Source of the DNA: Sphingobium sp. KCTC 72723
GTDB taxonomy: Bacteria; Pseudomonadota; Alphaproteobacteria; Sphingomonadales; Sphingomonadaceae
Direction: 5' to 3'
Length of the DNA stretch: 64,000 nucleotides
Assembly: GCF_014280435.1 (NCBI RefSeq)
Contig: NZ_CP060388.1
Span: forward strand, 2,803,501-2,867,500
The translations under genes were made by a program, and so were the position numbers. Position 1 is the stretch's first letter. The number at the start of each line of letters is the position of its first letter. Below, in pieces: positions 47,528 to 56,397 of this stretch. The notes below the pieces were generated by a model. That model ran no database searches, was not told where the DNA came from, and saw only the letters and a program-made list of their open reading frames with translations.

Positions 47528-48479
47528 GTGCCTGATTCATAATTATCCGATGAGATTTCATAGCCTTGCGATGCGACGGGCGAATAGCTGGATGGAAGCT
47601 ATGAACAGCCACGCGGTTGCCGATGCGATGGTGTGCTCAAAATCCTTGGCGAGGCGGCGGTTTCGGTTCAGCCAAGCCAGTGTGCGTTCGACAACCCATC
47701 TGCGTGGCAGCACTTCGAAGCCTTTGGCGGTGTCCGACCGCTTGATGATTTCGACGGTCCATTTCCCCATTCGTCGCAGAGCTTGCCTGAGTTTGTCGCC
47801 AGCATAGCCGCCATCAGCAAAGAGATGGCGCAACCACGGAAAGCGCCGGATGATTTCGCGCAGCACCATCGGCGCGCCGTCACGGTCCTGAATGTCAGCC
47901 GTGTGGATCACGGCATGCACCAGATTTCCCTCGGTGTCGGTCAAGATATGGCGTTTGCGACCCTTGACCTTCTTGCCAGCGTCATAGCCACAAGGACCGC
48001 CGCTTTCCGTGGTTTTGACGCTCTGGCTGTCGATCACACCTGCCGATGGCGATGCTTCCCGGCCCGTCATCTCGCGGCATGCCATAAGCAAAACATGGTT
48101 GATCGTCAGCCACAGGCCGGTGTCGCGCCAGAGGTAAAACCAGCGCCGCACCGTCGAGACCGGCGGAAAGCATGGAGGCAGCATCCGCCATGGCAAGCCT
48201 CCACGCAGCAGGAACAGTATCGCCTCGACAATCCGTCGCATCGGCCATTTACGCGGTCGCCCCACATGCGATGCCGGTGGCAACAGCGGTTCGAGCACCG
48301 ACCACTCGGCATCCGTCAAATCACTTGGCAAATTCAGTCCGCGTCGCGCATGAAGTGCGCGAGTGGTATCGGTCCACATCGTTGATCCTTGGTAGTTTCG
48401 CAAAACCCCTGAATCAACGACAGGCCAGGCCGTCAAGCCAACCTGCTGATACCACTCAACTTAATTTCGGATCAGACAC
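47528..48479 (-). mobile_element. IS5-family element (952 bp) beside IS701
   Basis: Inverted ends GTGCCTGATTC at left and GTGTCTGATCC as complement at right. Flanked by TTA at 47525-47527 and 48480-48482, the 3-bp duplication expected for the IS427/IS1031 groups. The left TTA is also part of the IS701 flank. Confidence 0.9.
47558..48379 (-). CDS. IS5-family transposase
   Basis: 273 residues from ATG 48379 (MWTDTTRALHAR). DDE residues in GVIDSQSVKTTESGG, LFADGGYAGDKL and WVVERTLAWLNRNRRLAKDF. The N-terminal DUF4096-type region is LTDAEWSVLEPLLPP. The frame extends to 48436 but the upstream part is IS end sequence. Confidence 0.92.
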   Translation of the reverse strand: MWTDTTRALHARRGLNLPSDLTDAEWSVLEPLLPPASHVGRPRKWPMRRIVEAILFLLRGGLPWRMLPPCFPPVSTVRRWFYLWRDTGLWLTINHVLLMACREMTGREASPSAGVIDSQSVKTTESGGPCGYDAGKKVKGRKRHILTDTEGNLVHAVIHTADIQDRDGAPMVLREIIRRFPWLRHLFADGGYAGDKLRQALRRMGKWTVEIIKRSDTAKGFEVLPRRWVVERTLAWLNRNRRLAKDFEHTIASATAWLFIASIQLFARRIARL

Positions 48480-48895
48480 TTACGGCGATCAATATCGTTG
48501 TCGTCGTAACAATATTCCTCATGCATGCCTTTCAGATCGCCAGCAGTATCGAACGCCCAGCCGTGATAATTGCACACAAAGCGGCGGGTGTTACCTGCAT
48601 CGGCGAAGCAAACTTTGTTGCCGCGATGGGGACAGGAATTCAAGAACACCCTGATCGAACCGTCGGGCTGTCGCGCGACGATTACGCCATCCTCACCCAT
48701 GTGGGTTGTCAGGAAATCGCCAGCCTTAGGCAACTGACTCTCATGGGCAACGAACAGCCAGGACCGTGCGAAGATACGATAGAGCTCTTCTTCATAGATA
48801 TCCGCATCACTGAAGATCCTGCGATCGAGCCAGCCTTCCTTGAGATTCATGTAACGCGAAAACTCCGGCTCACGACCGATCCGCTCAATGCGCAT
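48480..48895 (-). pseudogene. ring-hydroxylating oxygenase alpha4, N-terminal (Rieske) part
   Basis: ATG 48895 follows GAGAGGAG. Rieske site CPHRGNKVCFA with CNYHGWAFD. The frame continues correctly to DNDIDRRK, then enters IS5. The rest is at 44765-45719. Function as for other RHO large subunits; substrate unknown. Confidence 0.92.
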
Positions 48896-48921
48896 GTCAT
48901 TCTCCTCTCAATGATTACATG

Positions 48922-49449
48922 TTAGAAAAATACGTTGATGTTGCTGTCGGGCAGTACCGCGTGATCAAGTGCTATTTCGCGCGCCGCCAATTTCCAGCCA
49001 TCGGCATGCATACGCCAACGATCGGAGCGCCCGGCAGTAAGAACCCTTGTCAGGCCGTCGATGCGGTTGCGATGGATGACGATCACCGAGTGCACGATAG
49101 CCTCGTTTTCGGCATCCGCGCGCTCGACCTCAACATTTGAAACGACGCGGCGCACAAAATTTGGCGGATCCTCAGCCCATACAAATCCGGAGCGCAGGCG
49201 ATCGATCCTCAGCTTGAGCCGCGCAAGATTCTCGTTGAAAACGACGCCGACGCCAACCGCCGCGGGCGGCGAACGATCCGCCCGGAACCGCCGTCTCTTG
49301 AGCTCCATGCGATAAGTCACATCGTTGCACATGAATTCCAACCAATCCTCGAAGCGCTCCGCGTCGAGCAGACGCGCTTCGTGGTACAGGCGCTGAGTCA
49401 GGCCGGTGACACTCTCCGTGGACATCGGAGCGACGCCCGACTCAAGCAT
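48922..49449 (-). CDS. ring-hydroxylating oxygenase beta subunit (beta3)
   Basis: 175 residues from ATG 49449 (MLESGVAPMSTES), which overlaps the alpha3 stop by 8 bases. LTQRLYHEARLLDAERFEDW and a C-terminal DHAVLPDSNINVFF are typical. The frame opens to 49497 but the earlier codons lie in alpha3. Intact. Confidence 0.9.
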   Translation of the reverse strand: MLESGVAPMSTESVTGLTQRLYHEARLLDAERFEDWLEFMCNDVTYRMELKRRRFRADRSPPAAVGVGVVFNENLARLKLRIDRLRSGFVWAEDPPNFVRRVVSNVEVERADAENEAIVHSVIVIHRNRIDGLTRVLTAGRSDRWRMHADGWKLAAREIALDHAVLPDSNINVFF

Positions 49450-50788
49450 TGATTGTCTCCTCGGCGACCACTGAATTGATGTTGTAGGTGGGAACACCGG
49501 CCCAGTTGTCAGCCTGCATATGTTCCTGCCAACGGCGGTAGAAATAACGCTGGTTGTGCTCGCTCACCAATCCGGCGGCGATGTCGCCGGGGAAACCTTC
49601 GCGCGGCCCTGAACGGTTTAGCGCCATGTTGGTGAACACGTCCATTTGCGCTGTGCGCCATCCACGGGACTGTTCGGTGCAGGCAGCAAGATTATCGCCA
49701 TCGTCGTTGTCGAAGAGGCCGGCCAGGCCGAAGGTCAGGCACTGATTGTCCAGGATCGCCGCCTGTATCTCGGCGGGCATGTCGTTTTCGACCATAGCCC
49801 AGGTCCACTGCTCGATTTGGCCCGGACCCTTGGGATGATAGACCCGGAACCAGTTGAGGCCCGGCAGGAACTGCAGGTTGGGAAAGATCGTGATATTGAT
49901 CTGCGAACCCCAGAGCTGCTCGCCGCGCACCTTGCCCAGCCGTTCGATCACCTGTGGACGATTGAATTCAAGATAGTCCAGCATTGGCTTTGGTTTGGGG
50001 TAGAAGGCATAGCCCGAAACCCCGTCGAGGGAGGTCAGGGCCATGTGGCCGTTCAACCCGGCAACGGAAAGCCCGCCGTCGAGATCCGTGCTCGAATTGC
50101 CGACGCTAAGACCGGCAAGATCCAGAGACTGCACCGCCCTCATCGCCCCGGCGTGCGCCCAGCCGAGATGATAGCCGTCGCCACAGACATTCTCTACTGG
50201 CAGCTTCCAATTACTGGCGAGCACCATCTTCTGGGTTTCACCGACGAGTGACGTTCCACCCGGCATTGCATCGAGCCAGACGTCGAGGAAGAATTTTGCA
50301 TCGCCAAGATAGTCTTCGAGTGAAGGCGGATCGGCATCGAAACAGCCAAAGACGAGGCCTTTATACTCAGCAACGTGGGCCACGGGAACAAGGCCCAGCC
50401 TGCTGCGGTCCAACTCACCGAAATAAGCTTCTTTCTCCAGCGGTACAGCGCTGAGCGAGCCGTCCGGTGCGAACGACCAGCCATGATAATTGCAGGTAAA
50501 CGCCTTCGCGTTTCCTCGGTCGGAGCGGCAGATCCTGTTGCCGCGATGCGTGCAGCTGTTCAGGAAGGCCTTGATCGTTCCGTCCTTCTGGCGAATGACG
50601 ATGACATCGTCCTCGCCCATAAAGGTACGGAAATAGTCGCCAGCCTCAGGAATCTGGCTAGTATGCACGAGGAACAGCCAGCACCGCCCGAAGATGCGTT
50701 CGAGCTCCTGCCGGTAAAGTTCCTCGCTCGAATATATCGCCCGCGATTGACGGCCCGTTGCCGTATCGACCAGTCCGGAAACATCCAT
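49442..50788 (-). CDS. ring-hydroxylating oxygenase alpha subunit (alpha3)
   Basis: 448 residues, first gene of the minus-strand operon. Rieske site CTHRGNRICRS with CNYHGWSFA; iron site ENVCGDGYHLGWAH. The large-subunit fold is complete. It resembles the extra alpha subunits that sphingomonads carry in many copies (salicylate-hydroxylase or PAH types); the substrate cannot be assigned. A sigma-54 type promoter lies about 80 bases upstream. Confidence 0.9.
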   Translation of the reverse strand: MDVSGLVDTATGRQSRAIYSSEELYRQELERIFGRCWLFLVHTSQIPEAGDYFRTFMGEDDVIVIRQKDGTIKAFLNSCTHRGNRICRSDRGNAKAFTCNYHGWSFAPDGSLSAVPLEKEAYFGELDRSRLGLVPVAHVAEYKGLVFGCFDADPPSLEDYLGDAKFFLDVWLDAMPGGTSLVGETQKMVLASNWKLPVENVCGDGYHLGWAHAGAMRAVQSLDLAGLSVGNSSTDLDGGLSVAGLNGHMALTSLDGVSGYAFYPKPKPMLDYLEFNRPQVIERLGKVRGEQLWGSQINITIFPNLQFLPGLNWFRVYHPKGPGQIEQWTWAMVENDMPAEIQAAILDNQCLTFGLAGLFDNDDGDNLAACTEQSRGWRTAQMDVFTNMALNRSGPREGFPGDIAAGLVSEHNQRYFYRRWQEHMQADNWAGVPTYNINSVVAEETINA

Positions 50789-50864
50789 TCTGTCTTCCCT
50801 CTCCCAATGTCCGCCGTCAGATTCTCGCGGTCAGCGCGCTCCGACGCCTGTTCCAAGTGTTGTC

Positions 50865-50880
50865 AGCATGAACCGTGCCA
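50865..50880 (-). promoter_or_regulatory. sigma-54 (-24/-12) promoter of the alpha3 operon
   Basis: The minus strand reads TGGCACGGTTCATGCT: the GG and GC dinucleotides are exactly 10 bases apart, and the match to TGGCAC-N5-TTGC is one mismatch. The neighbouring divergent gene encodes a sigma-54-dependent activator of the XylR/DmpR type, which supports the call. Confidence 0.75.
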
Positions 50881-50943
50881 AATCATGGAACAGCGTATTT
50901 CCAGGAAGATTGCGCAGATGGGGTATCGCAGCCACCCGAAATA

Positions 50944-50959
50944 TCGACATATTTGTCGA
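50944..50959. promoter_or_regulatory. inverted repeat, candidate activator site
   Basis: TCGACATATTTGTCGA has perfect 6-base arms around 4 bases. It sits about 70 bases upstream of the -24 element and 50 bases before the regulator start, between the divergent genes. It could be an upstream activator site or serve autoregulation. Confidence 0.5.
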
Positions 50960-51008
50960 ATGCTGGGACTTCTATGGCAGCCAGTGGCCATATATGTTAT
51001 GACGAGCC

Positions 51009-51571
51009 ATGAAGCATCTCCCCACATATGCCGATTTGACAAGCCGACTGCGGTTCTCGCCCGAACAGGGCCGCATCTGGCGTGACAGCGAACGTTGCGT
51101 TTTGCTCAGTAACTCGGCGCTGACCATGTTGCGGAACGCGATGGTCGTCCAGTTGGGTCTCGCCAGCGCGCGGCAGCTATTTTGGGAGTTAGGTTTCGCG
51201 GAAGGCGCGCGGTGTGCCGTGGAGGCAAAAAATCTTCGGCCCAACCGTGATTTTCTCGAAGCCTTTTCAGTGGGTCCGCAGGCTCATGCGTTGACCGGGT
51301 TCGGCTGGACCGAAATCGAAACTTTGGACAGCGACCTTGCAAGCGGCCATTTCGAAGGGCGTTTCCTGGTCCACGATTCGATCGAGGCGGGAATCCACCT
51401 TGCTACCGAAGGGATCAGCGCCGATCCGGTGTGCTGGTTGCAGACCGGTTTCGCCAGCGGGTTTGCCAGTACATTTGCTGGACAGTCGATAATCATGCGC
51501 GAAATCGAGTGTCAGGGGATGGGTGATCCGGTCTGCGTGCTCCATGCTAAACCAGAATCCGAATGGTCCGG
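51009..51571 (+). pseudogene. XylR/DmpR-type activator, N-terminal sensor part (split by IS256)
   Basis: XylR_N effector-binding domain (LTSRLRFSPEQGRIWRDSER, GLASARQLFWELGFAEGARC) followed by a V4R domain (VCWLQTGFASGFAS with IECQGMGDPVCVLHAKPE). In XylR/DmpR this part binds aromatic effectors and represses the ATPase until bound. The gene stops at an IS256 after ESEWSG and continues at 53008 in frame. Joined length is 546 residues. Confidence 0.92.
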
Positions 51572-52999
51572 GATCGTGTCCCACAGCGTGGTGTAGGTTC
51601 GCTGGGATAGCCACAGCGACTTCCGGCTAAGCCGGATTGATCATGCTGCCATGGCAGGCAACGTGATGATGGGATTATCGCTTAAACCTGAGACGCTCTC
51701 AAGTGTCATGTAACGGCAGCGTTGGACGGCCCATTCGTCGTTCTGTTCCAGAAGGATAGCGCCGACGAGACGGGTAATCGCCTCTTCGTTGGGGAAGATG
51801 CCGACGACATCAGTACGCCGTTTGATCTCGCCATTGAGGCGCTCGATTGGATTGTTGCTATGCAGCTTGGTACGGTGCTGGGCGGGGAACGTCATATAGG
51901 CCAGCACATCTTCCTCGGCATTGTCCATGAGAGCAGCCAGCTTGGGTACGGTGGAACGTAGTTGATCGGCGACACTGCGCCACTGGGCCTTTGCGGCTTC
52001 GGGCGTTTCCTGTGCGAAGGCGGTGGCGATGAATGCTGATACGACCCGGCGACCGCTCTTGCCGGCATGGGCCAGCGCATTGCGCATAAAATGAACCCGG
52101 CATCGCTGCCAGGTGGCGCTGAACACTTTGGCGACGGAAGCTTTTATGCCTTCGTGGGAATCGGAGATCACCAGCTTCACGCCGCGCAGACCCCGACGGG
52201 CAAGACTGCGTAGAAATTCGGTCCAGAAGACCTCAGCTTCGGAATGACCGATAGTCATGCCGAGCACTTCGCGCCGGCCATCGCTGTTAACGCCGACGGC
52301 AATGATCACCGCGACAGAGACAATGCGACCGGCTCGCCGCACTTTGATGTAGGTCGCGTCCATCCAGAGATAGGGCCAGTCGCCTTCGATCGGACGATCG
52401 AGAAAGGCCTTCACCCGCTCGTCGATCTCCACGCACAGTCGGCTGACCTGGCTCTTTGAGATCCCACTCATGCCCATGGCTTTGACCAGATCGTCCACAG
52501 AGCGGGTCGAGATCCCCTGGATATAAGCTTCCTGGATGACGGCCGTCAGTGCCTTCTCTGCCATACGGCGGGGCTCCAGAAACCCTGGAAAATATGTTCC
52601 CTTGCGCAGCTTGGGGATCCGCAGCTCGACCGTGCCTGCCCGCGTCTCCCAGTCCCGATCCCGATAGCCGTTGCGCTGCGCGAGGCGCTCGGGATCCTTG
52701 TCGCCATAGGCCGCGCCCGTAAGGTCGCCCACTTCCAGCTCCATCAGCCGCTGCGCGGCAAAGCCGATCATATCGCGCAGAAAATCGCCGTCGGCTGTCT
52801 TCCCAACCAGGGCGTGCAGGTCCATCTTGTCATTGGTCATCGGTGGTCTCCGTAAGTTGAGTCTCGCAACCCAAACTTATCCGAAGTTCGCCGGTGACCA
52901 CCCGCGAAACTGACCGGCCGCTACAGCGCTTGTTCGATGAGCGCGCGTCCGGTCAGCTTCGCTACCCTCAAAACCTACACCACGCGCCGGGACACGACC
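51572..52999 (-). mobile_element. IS256-family element, copy 2 (1428 bp), in the regulator
   Basis: Same length and ends as 13584-15011. The 8-bp duplication TGGTCCGG is at 51564-51571 and 53000-53007. It splits the XylR/DmpR-type gene between the V4R and AAA+ domains. Confidence 0.96.
51641..52840 (-). CDS. IS256-family transposase, copy 2
   Basis: 399 residues, the same predicted protein as 13653-14852 with the same DDE signatures. It is transcribed against the interrupted regulator, so read-through from it would give antisense RNA to the sensor part. Confidence 0.95.
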   Translation of the reverse strand: MTNDKMDLHALVGKTADGDFLRDMIGFAAQRLMELEVGDLTGAAYGDKDPERLAQRNGYRDRDWETRAGTVELRIPKLRKGTYFPGFLEPRRMAEKALTAVIQEAYIQGISTRSVDDLVKAMGMSGISKSQVSRLCVEIDERVKAFLDRPIEGDWPYLWMDATYIKVRRAGRIVSVAVIIAVGVNSDGRREVLGMTIGHSEAEVFWTEFLRSLARRGLRGVKLVISDSHEGIKASVAKVFSATWQRCRVHFMRNALAHAGKSGRRVVSAFIATAFAQETPEAAKAQWRSVADQLRSTVPKLAALMDNAEEDVLAYMTFPAQHRTKLHSNNPIERLNGEIKRRTDVVGIFPNEEAITRLVGAILLEQNDEWAVQRCRYMTLESVSGLSDNPIITLPAMAA

Positions 53000-54085
53000 T
53001 GGTCCGGCCTGGAGGATACGGAAAGGGCCGTGGTTCCGCTCGTGTCGGCTGGAGGTCAATGCCCAGAAACTGACTTTGTCGCCGGCGTATCTGCGGGCTT
53101 TCACGCAGTACGTAATCTAATCGAGCGGGCGGCGGGAACCGACGCCAGTCTGCTGTTCCTGGGGGAAACCGGCGTCGGCAAGGAGGTGTTTGCCAAGATG
53201 GCCCACCAACTTAGCCTTCGTCGAGATGCGCCTTTTGTCGCTCTGAATTGTGCTGCGATTCCTGAAGGTTTGATCGAAGCGGAACTATTTGGCGTGGCCA
53301 AGGGGGCTTTTACAGGAGCCGTGGCCAACCGGCTGGGGCGCTTCGAACTCGCCAACGGCGGCACGCTGTTTCTTGACGAGATTTCGATGCTCTCGCCATT
53401 GGCCCAAAGCAAAGTTTTGCGGGCAGTTCAGGAGGGCGAATTCGAACGGGTAGGAGACACCAAGACAATCCATGTGAATGTCCGCCTTATCGCCGCGTCG
53501 AATATTGATCTAGAGGCTGCTATGGCTGCGGGTGCCTTCCGGCCCGATCTGTATTTCCGCCTTTCTACGCTTCCGATACGTGTTCCGCCCTTGCGGGAGC
53601 GCAGGGAAGATATTCCGCGTCTGATGGAACATTTCCGGGCCAAATATGCCAGGCGCCACAGGCGTGCGGTTCAAGGTTTCACAGCGCGCTCGATTAACGC
53701 GCTGCTGATGCATGATTATCCGGGAAATGTGAGGGAATTGGAGAGAATGGTAGAGCGCGCCGTTCTCCTTGCCGACGAAGCTGGTGCTATTGACTTGGGG
53801 CATATTTTCATCGGGTCTGATCGGCTGCACGTCAAAAGCGGACTTGCTTTGAACGAGAAGGGCCACCTCGTCGGAGCGGATGCGCAGCAGGAAGAGACAC
53901 TATCGATCGAGCAGCTTGCTGGCTTGATGCGTCAAAAGGGTGAAACGCTTGCGTCGATAGAACGTGTCATCGTACAGGCTGCAGTTGAAGCCACTGGTGG
54001 CAACGTTGCTCAAGCGGCCAGAGATTTGGGGCTGACACGTCGGCAACTTGCCTTCAAGCTCGAGAAAATGCACCGACCCGACTGA
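53000..54085 (+). pseudogene. XylR/DmpR-type activator, AAA+ and DNA-binding part
   Basis: Walker A FLGETGVGKEVFAKMAH; sigma-54 contact motif GAFTGA; Walker B GGTLFLDEISML; arginine-finger region LRERREDIPRL; C-terminal Fis-type HTH GGNVAQAARDLGLTRRQL. If translated alone from the open frame that starts inside the IS (52937), it would lack the sensor. Truncated XylR-type proteins without the sensor can be constitutively active, so residual function is conceivable. Confidence 0.9.
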
Positions 54086-54093
54086 TGCTGCTG

Positions 54094-54126
54094 TTGACGC
54101 TTCTTAACCAATTGTATAATGTGCAA
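54094..54126 (+). promoter_or_regulatory. promoter with palindrome-like operator before reductase B
   Basis: TTGACG (54094-54099), a 15-base spacer, then TATAAT (54115-54120). The -10 lies in TTGTATAATGTGCAA (54112-54126), two changes from the perfect palindrome before reductase A. Its centre is 72 bases from the TTG start, as in segment A. Confidence 0.6.
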
Positions 54127-54190
54127 TGGTAGATACATATTAGAATAGATTTTAGGGTATGGATGTGTCCATCGAACTGGGAGGTAATAA

Positions 54191-55417
54191 TTGCGATCGG
54201 TAGCGATAGTAGGTGCCAATCTCGCTGGTGGGCGAGCGGCAGAGGCGCTGCGGCAGGCTGGATTCGACGGTCGGATATCGCTGATCGGTGAGGAGCCTTT
54301 GAGGCCCTACGAACGGCCGCCTTTATCAAAGGAGTTCCTTTGGAATACTTCCCAAGCTCCAGCCAATTTTTTCCTGCAGGATGAAGAATGGTACGCCCAG
54401 AACAGGATCGATCTGCTGCTTAATACACGGGTCGAATCACTGGATTTGACCGGGGGCGGAGTGCGCCTGGCGGGCGGGCAGATGGTCATCGCTGACAAGG
54501 TACTGCTAGCGACCGGTGGACACGCCCGCAAGCTCAACTTAGCAGGCGCTGAATGCTCCAACGTGCATTATCTGCGCACTTGTGAAGACGCCGCCAGAAT
54601 GGCCGTCGATCTTCGGCCGGGGGCGCGGGTCGTCATCGTGGGGATGGGCGTGATTGGCGCTGAAGTGGCCGCTAGTGCGATCAAGCTGGGCTGTGATGTG
54701 ACCGTAGTTGAGCCGTTGGCGGCGCCGATGGAGCGGGCGCTTGGCAAGCGGTTCGGGCAGTGGCTCGGCAATGAGCACCGCAAGCGAGGCGTCAAAACTC
54801 ATTTCAACCGAGGCGTAACGGGATTCAAATTCGCGAACGAGCGTGTCTCCGCTGTCGAGATAGACGACGGCACTCTCATCCCCTGCGATGCTGTCGTTGT
54901 CGGAGTGGGGATCATTCCCGCAACGTCTCTTGCGATTGACGCAGGTTTGACAGTGAACAACGGGATCGTTGTCGATCGTCGATGCCAGACCAGTAATCCG
55001 GCGGTATTTGCCGCAGGTGATGTGGCCGAGCAGGATGGTTTTTTTGGCGGACGCTTCCGGCAGGAAACATATCAGAACGCGGTCGACCAAGCTCAGGCTG
55101 CAGCCTTGGCTATGCTGGGCCATGAGGTCGCTTACTGTAAGCCGATGTGGTATTGGAGCGATCAGTTCGATTTGAACATTCAGTTTTCGGGACAAATTCC
55201 GGTGCAGGCAGAAATCGTCGTTCGCGGGGATATCGAAAGCAACGCTTTCGTTGCTTTCTTCCTGTCAGACAAAATCATTGACGGCGTCCTCACCGTCAAC
55301 AGGGCCGCTGATATGGGGATAGGCAAGCGACTTGTCGAACGTCGGTTGAGCGCCGGCGCGGATCGGCTAGGCGATACAGGCGTGTCTTTACGCGAATTGC
55401 TCCAGCAGGCAGCTTAG
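54191..55417 (+). CDS. bphA4: ferredoxin reductase of a ring-hydroxylating oxygenase (copy B)
   Basis: 408 residues with start TTG after GGGAGG, homologous to the GTG start of copy A. FAD motif VAIVGANLAGGRAAEAL, NAD motif VVIVGMGVIGAEVAASA, and VFAAGDVAEQDGFFGGRFRQ. Delivers electrons from NADH to a Rieske ferredoxin, but no such ferredoxin gene is in the window. Nearly all differences from copy A are conservative. Confidence 0.92.
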   Translation: MRSVAIVGANLAGGRAAEALRQAGFDGRISLIGEEPLRPYERPPLSKEFLWNTSQAPANFFLQDEEWYAQNRIDLLLNTRVESLDLTGGGVRLAGGQMVIADKVLLATGGHARKLNLAGAECSNVHYLRTCEDAARMAVDLRPGARVVIVGMGVIGAEVAASAIKLGCDVTVVEPLAAPMERALGKRFGQWLGNEHRKRGVKTHFNRGVTGFKFANERVSAVEIDDGTLIPCDAVVVGVGIIPATSLAIDAGLTVNNGIVVDRRCQTSNPAVFAAGDVAEQDGFFGGRFRQETYQNAVDQAQAAALAMLGHEVAYCKPMWYWSDQFDLNIQFSGQIPVQAEIVVRGDIESNAFVAFFLSDKIIDGVLTVNRAADMGIGKRLVERRLSAGADRLGDTGVSLRELLQQAA

Positions 55418-55436
55418 CCATTTTTTGGCTAAGCTG
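55410..55436. terminator. bidirectional hairpin between convergent genes
   Basis: CAGCTTAGCC, loop ATTTTTT, GGCTAAGCTG. It overlaps the last codons of reductase B and lies 8 bases before the convergent xylL stop. The 10-bp stem between tail-to-tail genes fits a shared terminator, though a T-tract beyond the stem is weak. Confidence 0.6.
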
Positions 55437-55443
55437 AGGGTTC

Positions 55444-56229
55444 TTATCCGATCCCTCCGCCTGCAACGAATAGAGTCTGCCCGGTGATATAGGACGCTTC
55501 CTCAGAGGCGAAAAAGCAAATTGCTGCGGCGAGTTCCTCGGGTTCGCCGAACCGGGCCATTGGGGTGTCGCGCACGGTCTGCTCCATGACCTTTACAAAG
55601 CCTGATTTCACAGCATCGGTCATCGGAACAGGATCGCGTGGCGTTACACGCGTCACATTGACACCGCCCGGCGCAACGCAGTTGATGCGAACTCCGCTCG
55701 TTTCCAGTTCAAGCGATAAAGCGGCAGTCAATGCAGCGACCCCACCCTTGGCCGCAGCATAAGGCACCCGGTTTACGCCGCGCGTGGCGACAGAACCGAT
55801 GTTGACAATGGAACCGCGCCCGGCTGCCAACATAAAGGGTAAAACGGCGTGGCAGGACCAAAGAGTCGGCCACAATGACCGGTTTATTTCAGCTATGATC
55901 TCGTCTGATGTATAGTCCCAGTAGGGTTTGGCCCAAATAGTACCGCCAACGTTGTGAACCGCCACATCGATTCTTCCGAAGCGATCGGCAACCAGCCGGT
56001 ACAGTTCGACGGCCCCCTCGCAAGTCTCTAGGTCGAAGTTGGCGGCGTGGACATTCGCGCCACTGGTCTGCAGCCGTTCGACCGCAGCCCGCGTAGCCTC
56101 AACGGCGCGGTCGGCGATGATTACGATCGCACCCTCTTCCGCCATGCGTGTGGCGGTGGCTAGCCCGATCCCCTGCGCTCCACCCGTCACGACTGCGACT
56201 TGTTTATCGAACCGTCTTGTCGAAGTCAT
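55444..56229 (-). CDS. xylL: cis-diol-carboxylate dehydrogenase (XylL/BenD type)
   Basis: 261-residue SDR. HNVGGTIWAKPYWDY, SLWPTLWSCHAVLPF and SVATRGVNRVPYAAAKGG closely match BenD/XylL, which oxidise and decarboxylate benzoate or toluate cis-1,2-diols to catechols. TGGAQGIGLA is the NAD motif; Tyr-Lys in PYAAAKGG. Start ATG 56229 (MTSTRRFDKQ) corresponds to the start of the broken segment A copy. Convergent with reductase B and divergent from the hydratase-aldolase. Confidence 0.88.
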   Translation of the reverse strand: MTSTRRFDKQVAVVTGGAQGIGLATATRMAEEGAIVIIADRAVEATRAAVERLQTSGANVHAANFDLETCEGAVELYRLVADRFGRIDVAVHNVGGTIWAKPYWDYTSDEIIAEINRSLWPTLWSCHAVLPFMLAAGRGSIVNIGSVATRGVNRVPYAAAKGGVAALTAALSLELETSGVRINCVAPGGVNVTRVTPRDPVPMTDAVKSGFVKVMEQTVRDTPMARFGEPEELAAAICFFASEEASYITGQTLFVAGGGIG

Positions 56230-56308
56230 AATTAGGGCGTCCATCCTTAGCGAGCTCACGCAACGAACCGAAAAGCCGTATCGCGCTGCCCTTGTTTATC
56301 CTCTCGCC

Positions 56309-56338
56309 TTGTGTCATGCAAGGCAAAGCATTACACAA
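56309..56338. promoter_or_regulatory. long inverted repeat upstream of the hydratase-aldolase operon
   Basis: TTGTGTCATGC and GCATTACACAA are 11-base arms (one mismatch) separated by 8 bases. It lies 60 bases before the hydratase-aldolase ATG and 80 bases before xylL on the other strand. The matching region of segment A does not keep it. Candidate operator for the divergent pair. Confidence 0.55.
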
Positions 56339-56397
56339 TGAATAACGTCCAGCAGCTCGGCTGCATCATCGGACCAAATGTTAGGAGAGCCACGAAG

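Noticed and set aside
52937..53000. Start of the 382-codon frame inside IS256 as the native start of the regulator
   Set aside because: Those codons belong to the IS end; the target duplication shows that the gene continues from 51009-51571.
55410..55436. Riboswitch or attenuator
   Set aside because: A single simple stem between convergent genes; a shared terminator is enough.
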